A stretch of DNA of 64,000 nucleotides from Posidonia oceanica (GCA_037176725.1 JAZBRS010000020.1:57254001-57318000); one strand, 5' to 3'. Shown: positions 42,601 through 55,209, counted from the stretch's first letter. A program made the numbers and translations. Notes: generated by a model from the sequence alone, not told the origin.

Positions 42601-45549
42601 GAGCAGGAGGACCAGAAACCTACTTCTAAGGGGTGGATAAGCAGCACGGGAAGAAAAGGGAGCTAAAGGTATAGAGAATTACCTGGCTCCACGTCTGGAA
42701 CGTGCTCCCGACCTCAGCAGTATTGGAGCTGGCCGGCGAAGTTCGTGCAGTTGCAGCGGCGACTGTCGGGCGCTCGCGGAGGTTGGGGCTGGCTCAAAGC
42801 GAGCTTCCGGTGCTTCCTGAGCGATCGGACGCGAGCTTCGAAGCTCGAAGCAGAATCTGGCACTTTTGGGTTCTCAGAAAGGAACCGGAGGTGGGGGGAG
42901 AGTGTTGCTGCTCGTTGGACTAGATGGTGCCCTCCGGGAGGTAGCTGGAGGTCTGGAGAGGCTTTCTGGGTGATTGGCTTGGACTTCCGGAGAGTGGGGA
43001 GTGGATTTGCTGAGTGGTCGGATTTCTGATCAGTGGAGAAGGTAGGTGTTTGTGGTGGCGTTCTTGGTCTATGGTGAGGGAGAGGGCTGAAGGTCAGGTG
43101 CTTTGGGAAGGTGGATGTCTGGTGATTATCTGGGTGGAGTTTGGTGGGAAGCAGCGAGCTGTGGTGGAGGGAATTGTGGGAGGATCGGTGTTGGGTTGCA
43201 GGTGGAGTTTCAGGTGGATTTCTGGGGTGGTTTCAGTGGTGGAATGGCCGTGAAGTGGTGAAGGCAGATGGCTGGTTGCTGGGTGGATTTGGGGGAGCAA
43301 TTTGGAGAAGGATGAAGGCTGGGAAAGGTTTTGGTTTACTGGAAAATGAAGAGGGCAGTTTGCTGTGGATTTCAGGGGGAAAAGGAGGAGGATTGGGTGT
43401 GGGAATAGCTCTGGGATGGAGGCCTCTCTCCGGGATGCCAAGGAGGACACTTAGGCACTCTCTTCTCACTCTCTTTTCTGGAATTAGAAGGTGAAGAGGA
43501 GGAAGAAGGGAGGTCGCTCAGGTGGAGGAAGTTGCAAAGGAATGGGTCTCTCAGGTTGCTTCTGCTGGTTCTCTCTGATTGCTCACACTGGTTGCCAACT
43601 GAAAAAAGATCGATGCTGGTGGAATGAACGGAAGCTTATATGGGGAGAGATCGGCTGCTGGCGCGCTGCTGAATTTCAAACTCCACCGGCGGCACTGCAG
43701 CGGAAGGGATGGCGAGGCGACCGGCATTCAATGCCTCTTGGGAATGGCGCTGAGATAGAGGAGAAGCGGCGAGCTGCTGGTGCTGATTGGATGGAAGGCT
43801 CAAATTCAAATGGAGGAGGGAATACTGCAGCAGGCCGCTCGCGGGAGAAATCCGGTGGAAAGAAAAACGCAGAAGGTTGAGGAAGAAGAAGGAAGAAGGA
43901 GGCCGAACTGTGGGCCGAAAAGAAAAAGAAAAGAAATAAGGAAGAAAGGGAGAAGCGGGCTGACGGGCCCAGTAAGGAAAAAAAGGAAATAAAAATGAGA
44001 AGGAAGAAAGAAAGAGAGGGAAAAGAAGAGAAATAAAATAGAAAAAAAATAAATTAAAAATAAGTAGAAATATTAGGGTGTTTGTGCTGTGAATTAGGAT
44101 CTTAATCAGATTTTTTAATGACTTCTTTTGGTTAATTAGTGTGGTTTAAATGGGTTTTGGGCTTGATTAGGGTTTTAGGATTCTCATTTGTTTTTAATTC
44201 ATTTTCCATTTTGATTAAGTGCTTGCTAAATCTTTTTAAATTGTTTTTTAATTGTGTTTTTCTTGTTAAGTACTTAGGATGTTAATTAGGATTTTTAAGA
44301 TTTATTTTTAGGTTAATTAGAGTGGGTTTTGGGTTTCTTAGTTTTAGTCTTTTAGGTTTTTTCTTTCTTAAGTCTTTTGAATTAGGTTTTTGATTTTTAT
44401 TTGTTGATTTTTCTTGATGTTTTTTAATTGGGTTTCTCTAGTTTGATGGAGTGTTTTTAAGTCTTTTTAATGTGTTTTTCATTTCCTTTTTAATTAAGTT
44501 CTCAGGTTGTTTTTTCTTAGGTTTGCTAAGTTAGGCTTTTTTCTTTCATTAATTACTTATCTTAGTGTTTTAATTGTTTTACTTCTTTTTAGGGTTTGTT
44601 TTTTTTAATTCTTTTGATAGGGTTTCACTTTTGGTGGGTTTTGATTTTATTTTAGTTTTTTCCTTGATTTTTCAGTATTTTCTTTTGGTTTGTTTTGCAT
44701 TTTTTAGTTTGTATGTTTGATTTTCTTTTTAGCTTGATTTAGTTAAGTTTAGGTTTTTAATTGCTTGTTTAATGTTTTTTAATTATTTTTCTTAGAGCTC
44801 TGATTTGTTTCGCTTATGTTTCAGAGTTTTACAGATTTTTAGGGGTTTTTTATGGACTATAGCAAAAGAAAGAAAAGGAAAGGAGAAGGAGGAAGAAAAT
44901 GGGAAAAGGGAGAAATAAGAAGGAAAGAGATGAGTTGGAGGGAAATGATTTCTTAGAATTCAGGGAAAATGTTAAAAATAAAGTAAAAATAGGAATAAGA
45001 TAGAGAAGGGATAGAAGCACAAAGGGGGCCCACAGCCAGGCAGAAAAAAGGGCAAGAAGGGGATGAAAAGAGAGACGATAATCAGGAGAGAGAGAGGAGA
45101 GAGAAAATGATAATCCCGGAGAGAGAAAAGGATAATTAGGGCAAATGAGAGGCTTAGAGGTCTTGGATTGGGATGAAAGTTGGTGAGTGGGTAGTCTAGG
45201 GTTTGAGGTGCTGGCTCTGAAGTTTTGGTTTGATTCTAAGAAGGTTTTGGAGGGGTTTTAAGGTGTAGAAAAAGGGTAGTTTCACCTAGGTTTTCTAGGG
45301 TTTTTGGGAATGGTCTTGGTTTGAGAATTTCTAAGTTCTTGGGTAGGTTTGTTAAGTAGGTGTTGGTGGATTTTTCTATGGATTTTGGTCAGGTTTTGAG
45401 CTTGGGAAGAGGGGTAAAGGCTTAGGTCAAGTTGGCTTGGTTTTGAAGGGTAAAGAAGAGGATTAGGGTTTGGTTTGGTTTGGGTTTGAGTCCAACAATC
45501 ACTAGGAGGGCTCCAAGTGGTCCAAGCCTGCCAAGATGGGGTGTCAACA
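39613..45549 (-). repeat. 3' LTR of element B (5937 bp)
   Basis: On the plus strand it runs from TGTAGTAATCCC to GGTGTCAACA. It holds the terminal block, the 33-nt hairpin (39926-39958), the GCGTGCC minisatellite (40180-40500), the intron-like segment (40960-40634, both splice-like sites kept), the TGCAT-rich tract (41180-42190), the GC-rich block (42240-43000), a purine-rich tract and a T-rich tract (44030-44860). Its first 60 bases in element sense (CATCTTGGCAGGCTTGGACC) match solo LTR 2 better than LTR A, so these two form a subfamily. No gene is seen. Confidence 0.9.
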
Positions 45550-45617
45550 GATGCCCCTCCCTGAGCAAGGTCAAGCGGAGCGAGGCCGCTGCTTAGGGTT
45601 GACAAGACACCCCATCT
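45534..45617 (-). promoter_or_regulatory. Polypurine region and nested stem of element B
   Basis: In element sense the purine run AGGGAGGGGCATC precedes the LTR start. AGATGGGGTGTC (45617-45606) and GACACCCCATCT (45545-45534) pair perfectly over 12 bp; compared with A, one base has changed on each arm so that pairing is kept. The inner stem has CCTAAGCA with TGCTCAGG, one pair being of the G-U type. Confidence 0.75.
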
Positions 45618-46090
45618 GACCGGCGGGAGCAGCGGTTTGCTATGGGCGTGGGCTACTTTTTCGGCGGATGCACCGAAAATCGTAGCACGTTGCCGCAATG
45701 CAAGATGCAGGGTGCAGATGGATGATGCTAAGTGTGCAATGCATGCTAATGCAAATGCAAGAGTTAGTACAAAAGTTAGCCAATTAGAGGAAGATGCTGA
45801 TGCTGTGCAAGTGATGTCGATGATACTAAAGTAGTATGCAGTGCTAGTTGAGAAGATGCAGAGATGATACAAGAGAAAATGCCAAAAGGACGCGATGTGG
45901 TGCAAGGATCTGGCAGGAAGGCCAGACTTGCGCGACAAAGCAAGGAAAACCAAGGTGCAGCTCGTCCCCGCCCGGGGAGCAAGTTAGCAGAAGAGAAAAG
46001 AGGGGTGCGAGGGGAGAGAGGCCAACTCTCCTATCGCAAAAAGGAGGTGCATGACTTTGCCTTCCTGGGGCAAGGCCACGCCAAAAAGGT
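45618..46090 (-). other. Element B 3' untranslated region next to the polypurine tract
   Basis: It corresponds to 8830-9312 of A. In element sense it keeps the TTTTCGG-GTGCATCC-CCGAAAA hairpin (about 45660-45680) and the GGAGAG/CTCTCC hairpin. No gene is seen. Confidence 0.55.
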
Positions 46091-46600
46091 GATAAGGTGA
46101 CGGGCTTATCGTCCGGATAGTTTACGGTCCTATCAACCGGGAGTGATAGTTTAGGTTATCAGCCTGGAGTGATAGTTTAGGTTATCAGCCTGGGGCGATA
46201 GTTTAGGTTATCAGCCTAGAGCAGTTGTGAGTGATAGTTACTGGATATCAGCCATATAACATGGTTGTGTGGGATAGTTTACAGTCCTATCAACTGGCGG
46301 ATAGTTTACAGACCTATCAACTGGAAGCCACAAACCATGAGTGATAGTTACTGGGTATCAGCCGTATAACGCAAATGCCGGATAGTTTACAGTCCTATCA
46401 ACTGGAGCGATAGTTTACAGACCTATCAACTGGCGGATAGTTTACAGTCCTATCAACTGGAAACGGCATTGCGAGGGACAGTTACTGGGTGTCAGCCGTA
46501 TAACATGATTGCGCGTGATAGTTTAGGATATCAGCCTAGCGATAGTTTACAGTCCTATCAACTGGAACGATAGTTTACAGTCCTATCAACTGGCGGATAG
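46091..46600 (-). repeat. Hairpin array of element B, proximal part
   Basis: The 25-base GATAGTTTACAGTCCTATCA units and TAGTTACTGGATATCAGCCG linkers are those of A in reverse. Block arms are visible at 46260-46272 with 46328-46339, 46371-46380 with 46464-46472 (one extra A), and the first arm of block 3 at 46504-46516. The outer arm GCAGTTGTG is at 46221-46229. The array is interrupted at 46600 by solo LTR 2. Confidence 0.8.
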
Positions 46601-49600
46601 TGTTGACACCCCATCTTGGCAGGCTCGGACCACTTGGAGCCCTCCTGGTGATTGCTGGACTCAAACCTAAACCAAAACCAAACCCTAACCCTTTTCTTTA
46701 CCCTTCAAAATCAAGCCAACTTGACCTAAGCCTTTACCCCTCTTCCCAAGCTCAAAACCTAACCAAAATCCATAGGAAAACCCACCAACACCCACTTAGC
46801 AAACCTACCCAAGAACTTAGAAACTTTCAAACCTAGACCATTCCCAAAAGCCCTAGAAAACCTAGGTAAAACTACCCTTTTTCTACACCTTGAAACTCCT
46901 CCAAAACCTCCTTGGAATCAAACCAAAACTTCAGGACCAACACCTCAAACCCTAGACTGCCCACTCACTAATTTTCATCCCATTCCAAGACCTCCATTCA
47001 CCCAAATTATCATTTTCTCTCTCCAGGATTATCATTTTCTCTCTCCTTTCTCTCTCTCCTGATTATCATCTCTCTTTTCATCCCCTTCTTGCTCCTTCTC
47101 TGGTCTAGCTGTGGGCTCCCTTTGTGCTTCTATCCTTCCTCTATCTTATTCCTATTTTTACTTTATTTTTAACACTTTCCCTAATTTTCGAAAAATCCTT
47201 TTCCTTCAACCTATCTCTTTTCCTTTTATCTCCCTCTTTTTTCCATTTCTTTCCTCCTTCTCTTTTCCTTTTCCCTCTTTTGCAAAAATCCATAAAAACC
47301 CCTAAAAATCTGTAAAACCCCAAAACATAAAAGAAACAAATCAGAACCCTAAGAAAAACAATTAAAAAAACATTAAACAAGCAATTAAAAACCTAAACTT
47401 AACTAAATCAAGCTAAAAGGAAAACCAAGCATGTAAGCTAAAAAATGCGAAACAAATCAAAAGAAAACACTGAAAAATCAAGAAAAAAAATAAAATGAAA
47501 TCAAAACCCACCAAGAGTAAAAACCCCATCAGAAGAATTAAAAAACAAACCCTAAAAAGAAGAATAAAAAAACAAACATTAAAACAAGTAATTAAAGAAG
47601 CAAAAGACTTAACTTAACAAACCTAAGAAAAAAACAAATTAAAAAACTTAATTAAAAGGAAAAGAAAAACACATTTAAAAAACCTAAAAACACCTAATCA
47701 GACAAGAGAAATCTAACTAAAAACATCAAGAAAAATCAACAAATAAAAATCAAATATAACTCAAAAAGACTTAAGAAAAGAAAACCCTAAGAAGACTAAG
47801 ACTTAAAAACCTAAAACCAATCTTGATTAATACGAAAATAAATCCTAAAAAACCCTAATCAATATCCTAAGTGCCCAACAAGGGAAACACAATTTTTAAA
47901 ACAATTTAAAAAAGGTTTAACAAATGCTTAATCAAGTGAAAACTAATTAAAAACAAAACCAAAGCCCTAAAACCCTAATCAAGCCCAAGACACATTAATC
48001 AACCCAAAATGGTCATTAAAAAGTCTAATTAAAATCCTAATTCACATCACAACCTTTCTAATATTTTTATTTATTTTTAGTTCATTTTTACTTATTTTAT
48101 TTCCTTTCTTTTCCCTCTCTTTCTTTCTTTCTTCCCTTTTTTCTTTTCTTCTTTTTCCTTACTGGGCCCAATCCGGCCCATCTCCCTTTCTTCTTCATTT
48201 CTTTTTTCTTTCTTTCGGCCCACAGTCCGGCCTTCTCCTCCTTCTTCTTCCTTCTCCCTTCTGTGTTTTCCACCCTTTTTTTTCTCCCGCGAGCAGCTGC
48301 AACAGAGCTCCCTCCACCATTTAAATTTCGAAACCTCCATCTTATCATCCACAGCAGCTCGCCGCTCTCTCCCGTCTCAGCACCAATTCCGGGAGGCAAT
48401 CAATGCCTGTCGTCTCGCCGGCATCAGTCTCCTCTGCTGCAGTGGCCGCCGGTTGAATTCAAAAATTCCCAGCGCGCCAGCAGCCAGTCTCCTCCTGATA
48501 AAAAGCCAGCCCTTCAATCCTCCTTGATCGCCTTTTTGCCGTCCGAGAGAGAGAGCTGAGAAATCCAGAGAATTCCCAAGCCAACTCCCCTTTCTTCTCC
48601 CTCTGATTTTCAGCAACACTTCCTCTTTTCCATTCCCCTGAGACCAGCCCATTCCAGCATCCAATTCTCTTCCTTTTCATCCCCCAAATTCACCCAGCAC
48701 ATCAGTGCCTTTCCTCCATCATTTCCCAGCTTTTTCAACCTCAGAACGACCCCCAATTCACCTGAAACTTCACTACTGAACCCACCACTTAACATTTCAG
48801 AATTGCCTTCACCACTGAACTCCATTTCTCCCCAAATCTCCCTAAATTACTCGCCTGAACTTTACCTTCCAGAAGCACCTGACCTTCAGCCCTATCCTCC
48901 ACCACAGACCACAAACTCCACAACAAACACTTGTCCCAACTTCTGATCAGAAAGCCAACCACTCAGCAAATCCACTCCCCAGCCTCCAGAACAGTTAACC
49001 AACTGTCCAGAATCACTCCCTGAGCCTCCAGCTACCTCCCGGAAGACTCCACCAGGTCCGACGAGCAGCAGCAGTCCCCCCCACCTCCAGTCACTTTGCT
49101 GAACCCAAAAGGTGCCGGATTCTGCTCTAAGCTTCGAAGCTCGCTCTGAACCAGCTCCAACCTCCGCAAGCGCCCGACAGTCGCCGCTGCAACTGCACGA
49201 CCATCGCCGGCCAGCTCCGACACTGCTGAGGTCGGGAGGACGCACCAGACACGCGAACAAGTAATTCCTTGTCTCCCCCGCTCCCTCTCCCTCCTCTGAT
49301 GCTTTTCCGCCAACCAGAACCAGCTCTCTGGCTCTCCTGCTCCGTCCTCGACTCGCCGGTCAGTCCTTCTTCTCCGACGCCGGCCTCCCGTCTCCCGGAC
49401 GTTCCAGTCAGTGGAACGGTCCCCCGACGGTCCCCAGAGCTCCGTGCAGTTGCCGGTGATGGTCTCCCTCCTCTCGCACCTCCGCAGCCCTCCTGTGCCG
49501 GTGGTGGTAGGCGCCAGTGGTTCACTGCTACAGTGCCAGCCACCGCCGGCAGTTTACTGTGCTTTTATTTTCTCAGTTATATGGTTTCTGTGTGAATATT

Positions 49601-52186
49601 ACATTTCTGCCTTAAGTTATCTCATTTTTGCGTTTTAGTCCTCTGTTCATTTAATCAGCTTAGTTTTTAATTAATTATCATGCTAAATTGCTGCTTATAT
49701 TTCTGTTTTTCAGTATTTGCATTCAGGTCCTGTTACTGTGCTGTGTAGTTGTAATTTTTTATGTTTTAATCCCTCTGTTTTCAATTTTTGCACTTAGGTC
49801 CTGTTGTAAATCAGATCATTTAATTGCATGCATTTTGCCATATCACATTGCATTTTGAACCCCTGTTTTTTCTCATTTTTGCATTTTCATCCTCTGCACT
49901 GTAGGAACTTAGGTTTTATTTTGATTTTTGCATACTGCATTGCATGTTTTACCTCATGGTTTTGCATTTTTGCATGTAGGTCCATTTTAAATATGCAGTA
50001 ACTGTTTTGCATGCATTTTTGCTTATTGCATTGCATTTTTAACCCTGTTTTTTCCAAAAATTGCACATCAGTCCTGTCTTCTGATTTCAGAGCATGTTTA
50101 CCATATAAAATTGCATATTTGACCCCTGCATGATTCAAAAATCACACATAGGTCCTTGCATCCTTTAAAAATCATGTAAAAAGACTGTTTTGCCCCTAAA
50201 GTTGCATCTTAGCTCCTATGCTTACAAAATTGCATGTAGACCCTCCACTTGCATTTCCGGACTCCCCAGAACCCTGTTTCTCGGAAAATTTGCACTTTAG
50301 ACCCTAGTTTTTTCCAAAATTGCATTCTGATTTCTTTTTGCTTTCAAAACTTCTTCCAATGCATGCCCTCTTTTCAAAATAGCTTTCTGAACCCAATCTT
50401 TTGCAAAATAAAGCCCTCTACCCTCTCCTGTTTTCAAAACTCTCTCCTGTGGGCCCCATCCTTTTTGAAAATTTGCATTTAGCCCCCTTCTCTTTTTCAA
50501 AAATGGCATTTGAACCTCTGTTTTCTAAAAATACCCCTCTTGTCTTTTCTTGCCTCTTGCATGCATCCTACATTCATTTAGCTTTGCATTTTAGCATCCC
50601 TTTGCACACACTAAGCACCTTTTAGCTCCCCTTCACCTAGGAGGACCTTTTGCACACCCCTAGGACCTCCTGAATACATAGATCTGTTCTTCTCCCCTGT
50701 TCTGGCCCTCCTGCCTTGAAGCTGCGATATCTTCCAATCCGGCCGTTGGATCTTCTCAAGTAAGCTGCCCAGGCGACCGCAGCGAAGCGCTCTTCAGCAT
50801 GGACTGGACAGATCTCAGATCAGGCTCCCGGATTTCCAGGTATGTCCTCCTGAACCCCTGCATTGCATTCATTTGCATGCCATTTGCATAGTTTTCCTCG
50901 TTTTCGATTTCTGTCTCTTTGAGCATGTAGAATAGGACCTCCTCTTCTTGTCTATCAACTCAAATCCCTGTTTCGCGTATTCTTGGGCGTTTTGTGTTGA
51001 GTTTTCCCTGGATTTACCACTTAATGTAACTTTCTTCCCCCTTTTCCACGATCCGATCGCATCACGAGCTTTGGGCAGCGTGCGAGACACACCGTGGAAC
51101 GGTTTAGCGGGAAACGGTCGCAAAGAGGTGGTAATCCCCCCGTTTGCTCACTCTCCCCTTTGTAGGTCTTCACACCTACTCTGTGTGGCCCCGAACAGCG
51201 CCTGTTCTCACACATGCGTTGTTCTACTTCTCCTTTTACTGCTTCTAATCTTTTCCTTGCATTTGCATTCGCACAGCTTTTCCGAGGTTTTATCTCGCAG
51301 CTTTTGGCACCGTTTTGCGTGCCCGCTCTCGTTTTGGCACCGTTTTGCGTGCCTGCTTTGTCTTTCACGTCGTTTTGCGCGCTCGCCCTGTTTTTGGCAC
51401 AGTTTTGCGTGTCCGACATCGTCTTTTGCACCGATTCGCGTGCCGCCTTGCTTTCTCGCCCATTTTGCGTGCCGACCTTGTCTTTTTGCACCGTTTTGCG
51501 CGCTTTCTTGTTTTTCGCCTCGTTTTGCGTGTTTTACGCCGTTTTCTCTTGCATGTCAATCGCATTGCATGGTTTTGCCATTGTTTTGCTTTTTCGCTTG
51601 CATTTGCATATAGGGCTGTGATGCTTACTGCCTGGAGTTCTCACGAGCCAGGTTTCGCCCGGTTCGGAACACGGACAGCGTAGCTGAGCATTTAGACAGC
51701 ACGTTTACTTCCTTGCTTTGCATTCTCTCCACTTAGAGCACACCTTGAGCATTCATTTAGGCATTTATAGGCACATAGGCATTCAATCCTGCATTTCTCC
51801 GCGTATGCGAGCGTAAGCCTAGAAAGACCGATTCTCGGGCGTGTCGGGGGTGCCTAACACCTTCCCCGCACGTAACAGGAGTCCTTGCCCTGTCTTTTGG
51901 CCCGCAATGACCATACTGCCCTTATCCTAGGCTAGAGTCATCTCTTTTGCATGCATTTGCATTTGTTTTCTTTTGCATTGCTTTGCTTTGCATTTCTTGC
52001 TTGGTTTTGCGTGTTAATTCACGTGTTTCCCCGGTTTTCCTTGTCTCCCGTTAATAGACATGGTGGCGACTCTGATTTGTCTTATCTTTCTCTTTTCTCC
52101 TCGATTTTAAGTTTTTTCGAGTTGAGCCTCTTCCTCGGATCCAATCGCCGCTAATAGCGAGCCTGATTCTGATCGGGATTGCTACA
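46601..52186 (+). mobile_element. Solo LTR 2 of the A/B/D family (5586 bp), TSD GATAG
   Basis: It starts TGTTGACACC and ends GATTGCTACA, flanked by GATAG at 46596-46600 and 52187-52191. No internal sequence is present. In order: AAACCCTAA-rich sequence, A-rich tract (47330-48010), pyrimidine tract, GC-rich block (48240-49560), TGCAT-rich tract (49620-50640), intron-like segment (50840-51165), GCGTGCC minisatellite (51300-51550), 33-nt hairpin (51840-51872), terminal block. Its start resembles LTR B most. The insertion orientation is opposite to its host B. Confidence 0.92.
50840..51165 (+). other. Intron-like segment in solo LTR 2
   Basis: CCAG|GTATGTCC at its start and CTCTCCCCTTTGTAG| at its end; length 326 nt, identical to that in LTR A. 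Confidence 0.45.
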
Positions 52187-52580
52187 GATAGTTTATAGGC
52201 CTATCAACTGGAACGCGCAATGATGAGGGATAGTTACTGGATATCAGCCGTATAATGCAATTGCTGGTGATAGTTTAGGATATCAGCCTAGCGATAGTTT
52301 ACAGTCCTATCAACTGGAGGATAGTTTACAGACCTATCAATTGACGGATAGTTTACAGACCTATCAACTGGAAACCGCAATTGCAAGGGACAGTTACTGG
52401 ATGTCTGCCGTATAACACAACTGTGGGCCAACCATGGATCGGCCAAGATGATAGTTTAGGTTATCAGCCTGAGAGTGCTGTGATTGTTGATAGTTTAGGA
52501 TATCAGCCTGAGAATGCTGTGATTGTTGATAGTTTAGGATATCAGCCTGAGAGTGCTTGATTGTTTGATAAGAGGGGACG
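52187..52580 (-). repeat. Hairpin array of element B, distal part
   Basis: The array resumes after the solo LTR. Block 3 closes at 52213-52225, block 2 is intact (52256-52264 with 52377-52385), block 1 of A is missing, and the outer arm CACAACTGT is at 52416-52424. GTTTAGGATATCAGCCTGAG units follow to 52560. Confidence 0.8.
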
Positions 52581-52589
52581 AGATAATGA

Positions 52590-53200
52590 TGAGATAAAGA
52601 GGGGATAAGGTAATGATGAGAGTTATTGCTAAAGAGGGGGTAAGATAATGATGAGATCTATTGCGAAAGAGGGGGTAAGATAATGATGAGATCTATTGCT
52701 AAAGAGGGGGTGAGATCATGATGAGATCTATCGCTAAAGAGGGGGTGAGATCATGATGAGAGCTATTGCTAAAGAGGGGAATGAGATAATGATGAGAGCT
52801 ATTGCTAAAGAGGGGGATGAGATAATGATGAGAATGATTGATAAAGAGGGGGATGAGGTAATGATAAGAGCTATTGCTAAAGAGGGGGATGAGATAATGA
52901 TGAGAGCTATTGCTAAAGAGGGGGATGAGGTAATGATGAGAGCTATTGCTAAAGAGGGGGATGAGATAATGATGAGAGTTATTGCTAAAGAGGGGGATGA
53001 GGTAATGATGAGATCTATTGCTAAAGAGGGGGATGAGATCATGATGAGAGCTATTGCTAAAGAGGGGGATGAGGTAATGATGAGATCTATTGCTAAAGAG
53101 GGGGATGAGATCATGATGAGAGCTATTGCTAAAGAGGGGGATGAGATCATGATGAGAGGCTATTGCTAAAGAGGGGGATGAGGTAATGATGAGAATGATT
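52590..53200 (-). repeat. 36-bp tandem repeat of element B (about 16 units)
   Basis: The plus-strand unit is GATGAGATAATGATGAGAGC + TATTGCTAAAGAGGGG. It corresponds to the six-unit array of A (7470-7685), so copy number has changed since the copies separated. The 138-codon frames on both strands are repeat artefacts. Confidence 0.88.
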
Positions 53201-53333
53201 GATTGATAAGATATCGGACTTATCGGCCGGCAAAGAGGGGATGAGGTAATGATGAGAAGAAATCATCCTACGACACCAGGAATATCATAGGGGAAAGAGA
53301 GGAAGAATGATACCAAGGGGCAATCAAAAGATG

Positions 53334-53360
53334 CCCCTGGTGTCGGGATGACACCAGGGG
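53334..53360 (-). other. Perfect 11-bp inverted repeat (hairpin), element B
   Basis: CCCCTGGTGTC and GACACCAGGGG around a 5-base loop; the GTGTC/GACAC version of the hairpin found in A and D. Confidence 0.75.
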
Positions 53361-53429
53361 TTGGCCAACGCGTCCTTGGCATCGAAAGCAGAGGGTGATG
53401 ACAAGATTGTCGTGCTTGTCAGACGAGTA

Positions 53430-53740
53430 GTTTGGGGTACCAGCCCGCAGAGGACTCAGCTGGGGATGATCAGCTGAGTGGGATGACAGGTTGACGGACC
53501 TTTCGCCGAGCAGTTTGGGGTGCCAGCCCGCTGGGGACTCAACTGGGGATGACCAGCTGAGGAGGATGACAGGTTGACGGACCTTTCGCCGGGCAGTTTG
53601 GGGTGCCAGCCCGCTGGGGACTCAGCTGGGGATGACCAGCTGAGGAGGATGACAGGTTGACGGACCTTTCGCCGGGCAGTTTGGGGTGCCAGCCCGCTGG
53701 GGACTCAGCTGGGGATGACCAGCTGAAGATGCTGAATGGC
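53430..53740 (-). repeat. ~82-bp tandem repeats of element B
   Basis: Four units share GTTTGGGGTGCCAGCCCGCT (the first as GGTACC) with CAGCTGGGGATGACCAGCTG and GACGGACCTTTCGCC. They match 6440-7200 of A. The first unit shows the GGTA/TACT form of the hairpin core. Confidence 0.8.
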
Positions 53741-54006
53741 GTAGCTTGACGACGCGGGTCCGTAGGGGTTCCGGACTCCGGATTGGGTGCTAAGGACTTT
53801 GCTGCGTTGTGATGGCTGCAAGTCTGGCCAGAGGGCCCGAGATGATGATGATAATGAATATGCAATGCATTGAACAGTCTTGAAGTGCAAGCAGATAGCA
53901 GAAACAGTTTTTTCATTGATAAAGCTTGATGAGTACAATGCCTGTGGCAGGCCAAAAGATGTACAGCATGACTTGAAAGAAGACCACATGATGATTGCAC
54001 AAGGGC

Positions 54007-55209
54007 CTAGTCAGTTCGGGCCTTCTTCGACTGCTTGGAGTCGGGGAATAGGGGGCCGCCTGGCGGGACCTCAGTAATAGGCCAGAGCTGTCGGACTTCA
54101 GCTTCATATTCTGGGTTGCATCCCATACCTCTCACAGCTGCAATGTCTGTCGATTGGACCCCATGCTGCATCAGAGTAGCAAGCTTCTTGGTTGGGGCGG
54201 TTGTGCTGAGAGGGTACAGTTGTAGAAGCTCGGGTGCTGTACTGTCAATGAAGGCGCCCTGCCAGAAGCCGAACTGGCGCATGACCCTGATTGGATGGTA
54301 CTCTACGCCTGCTGTGAAGCCTGGTAGAATGATCAGCCGTGCGTCGCGCGCGCTGAAGAAGACAGTAAATGGCTCGGCTACAGAGGGGACAATACGCCAG
54401 GTTACAGCGTCGTCAGTCAGTACTGATAGCTTCTTGTATTCTTCTTTGACGCTCTTTTCTGTCTTGGCACGGGCGCTGCTGCAGTAAGCTTCAAAGGCAT
54501 GCACTTGAGGGCGCAGGAGGTTCATCTCTAAGTGCGCGGTCAGCCAGACTTGTATGAGTGCTCCACAACTGTGGAAGTGGCGGCAGCGTTGAGAGATGCG
54601 GTCCAGCCCGCGATAGGTCTCTGCCAGAACAACTAGTGCCAGGTCCATGTGCTGGGTCACCACAGCTAATGCAATCTCTGCAACCTCAATGGCCACCGTT
54701 AGTCGGCCATGAGTAAAGATTAGTTCGCCCAGGAAGCGGATAACAAATCCTCGGAGCCACAGCTCATCTCCGAGTTCTGCGTGCTTGTTCATGATATCAT
54801 CGAAGTGCACAAGGCGAAGCATAGGTTCAGGCCCACTGGTGTAGATTAGTTTCTGTTGGCAGGTTCGAGTAGGGAGCCCAGTCAGCTGGCTCAGGACCTT
54901 GAGATATCTATCTCGCCTCATGAAAACAGGCGGCCCCATGATCTTGGAAAAGCCGCAGATCCGACGCACCTCTTCTAGTGTAGGTGTCAGCTCAGTTTTG
55001 CCAAAGCGAAAGACATGGTGCACCGGTTTCCAGAATCTTGTGGCGGCACACAGAAGGTGACGGCTGACTTCCACATCAGCAGCCTTCAGCAGTTTAGTTG
55101 GGATCCCCCAGAGGCGCAGCTTCTCACAGTCTTCTTGAGTGAGCCTGCCGATCCATTCTCGCAGGGTTTCCGAGCAGTGTGCTGGAGTTAACAGAGTGGG
55201 GAAGCCCAT
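54007..55209 (-). CDS. Element B extra ORF (400 aa), plant DUF7745/mobile-domain-like
   Basis: The ATG at 55209 opens a 400-residue frame with the same start (MGFPTLLTP), the same ELTPTLEEVRRICGFSKI segment and the same tail (SKKARTD) as the ORF of A. About one residue in ten differs, and there is no stop or indel over 1.2 kb although pol and gag of the same copy are full of stops. That contrast suggests either a recent origin of the decay or selection on this protein. The 3' splice-like sequence TTGATAGCAG|GT is kept about 50 bases upstream of the ATG. Function unknown. Confidence 0.75.
   Translation of the reverse strand: MGFPTLLTPAHCSETLREWIGRLTQEDCEKLRLWGIPTKLLKAADVEVSRHLLCAATRFWKPVHHVFRFGKTELTPTLEEVRRICGFSKIMGPPVFMRRDRYLKVLSQLTGLPTRTCQQKLIYTSGPEPMLRLVHFDDIMNKHAELGDELWLRGFVIRFLGELIFTHGRLTVAIEVAEIALAVVTQHMDLALVVLAETYRGLDRISQRCRHFHSCGALIQVWLTAHLEMNLLRPQVHAFEAYCSSARAKTEKSVKEEYKKLSVLTDDAVTWRIVPSVAEPFTVFFSARDARLIILPGFTAGVEYHPIRVMRQFGFWQGAFIDSTAPELLQLYPLSTTAPTKKLATLMQHGVQSTDIAAVRGMGCNPEYEAEVRQLWPITEVPPGGPLFPDSKQSKKARTD

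Noticed and set aside
52734..53169. 138-codon repeat frames on both strands
   Set aside because: Product of the 36-bp array; simultaneous opening on both strands argues against coding.
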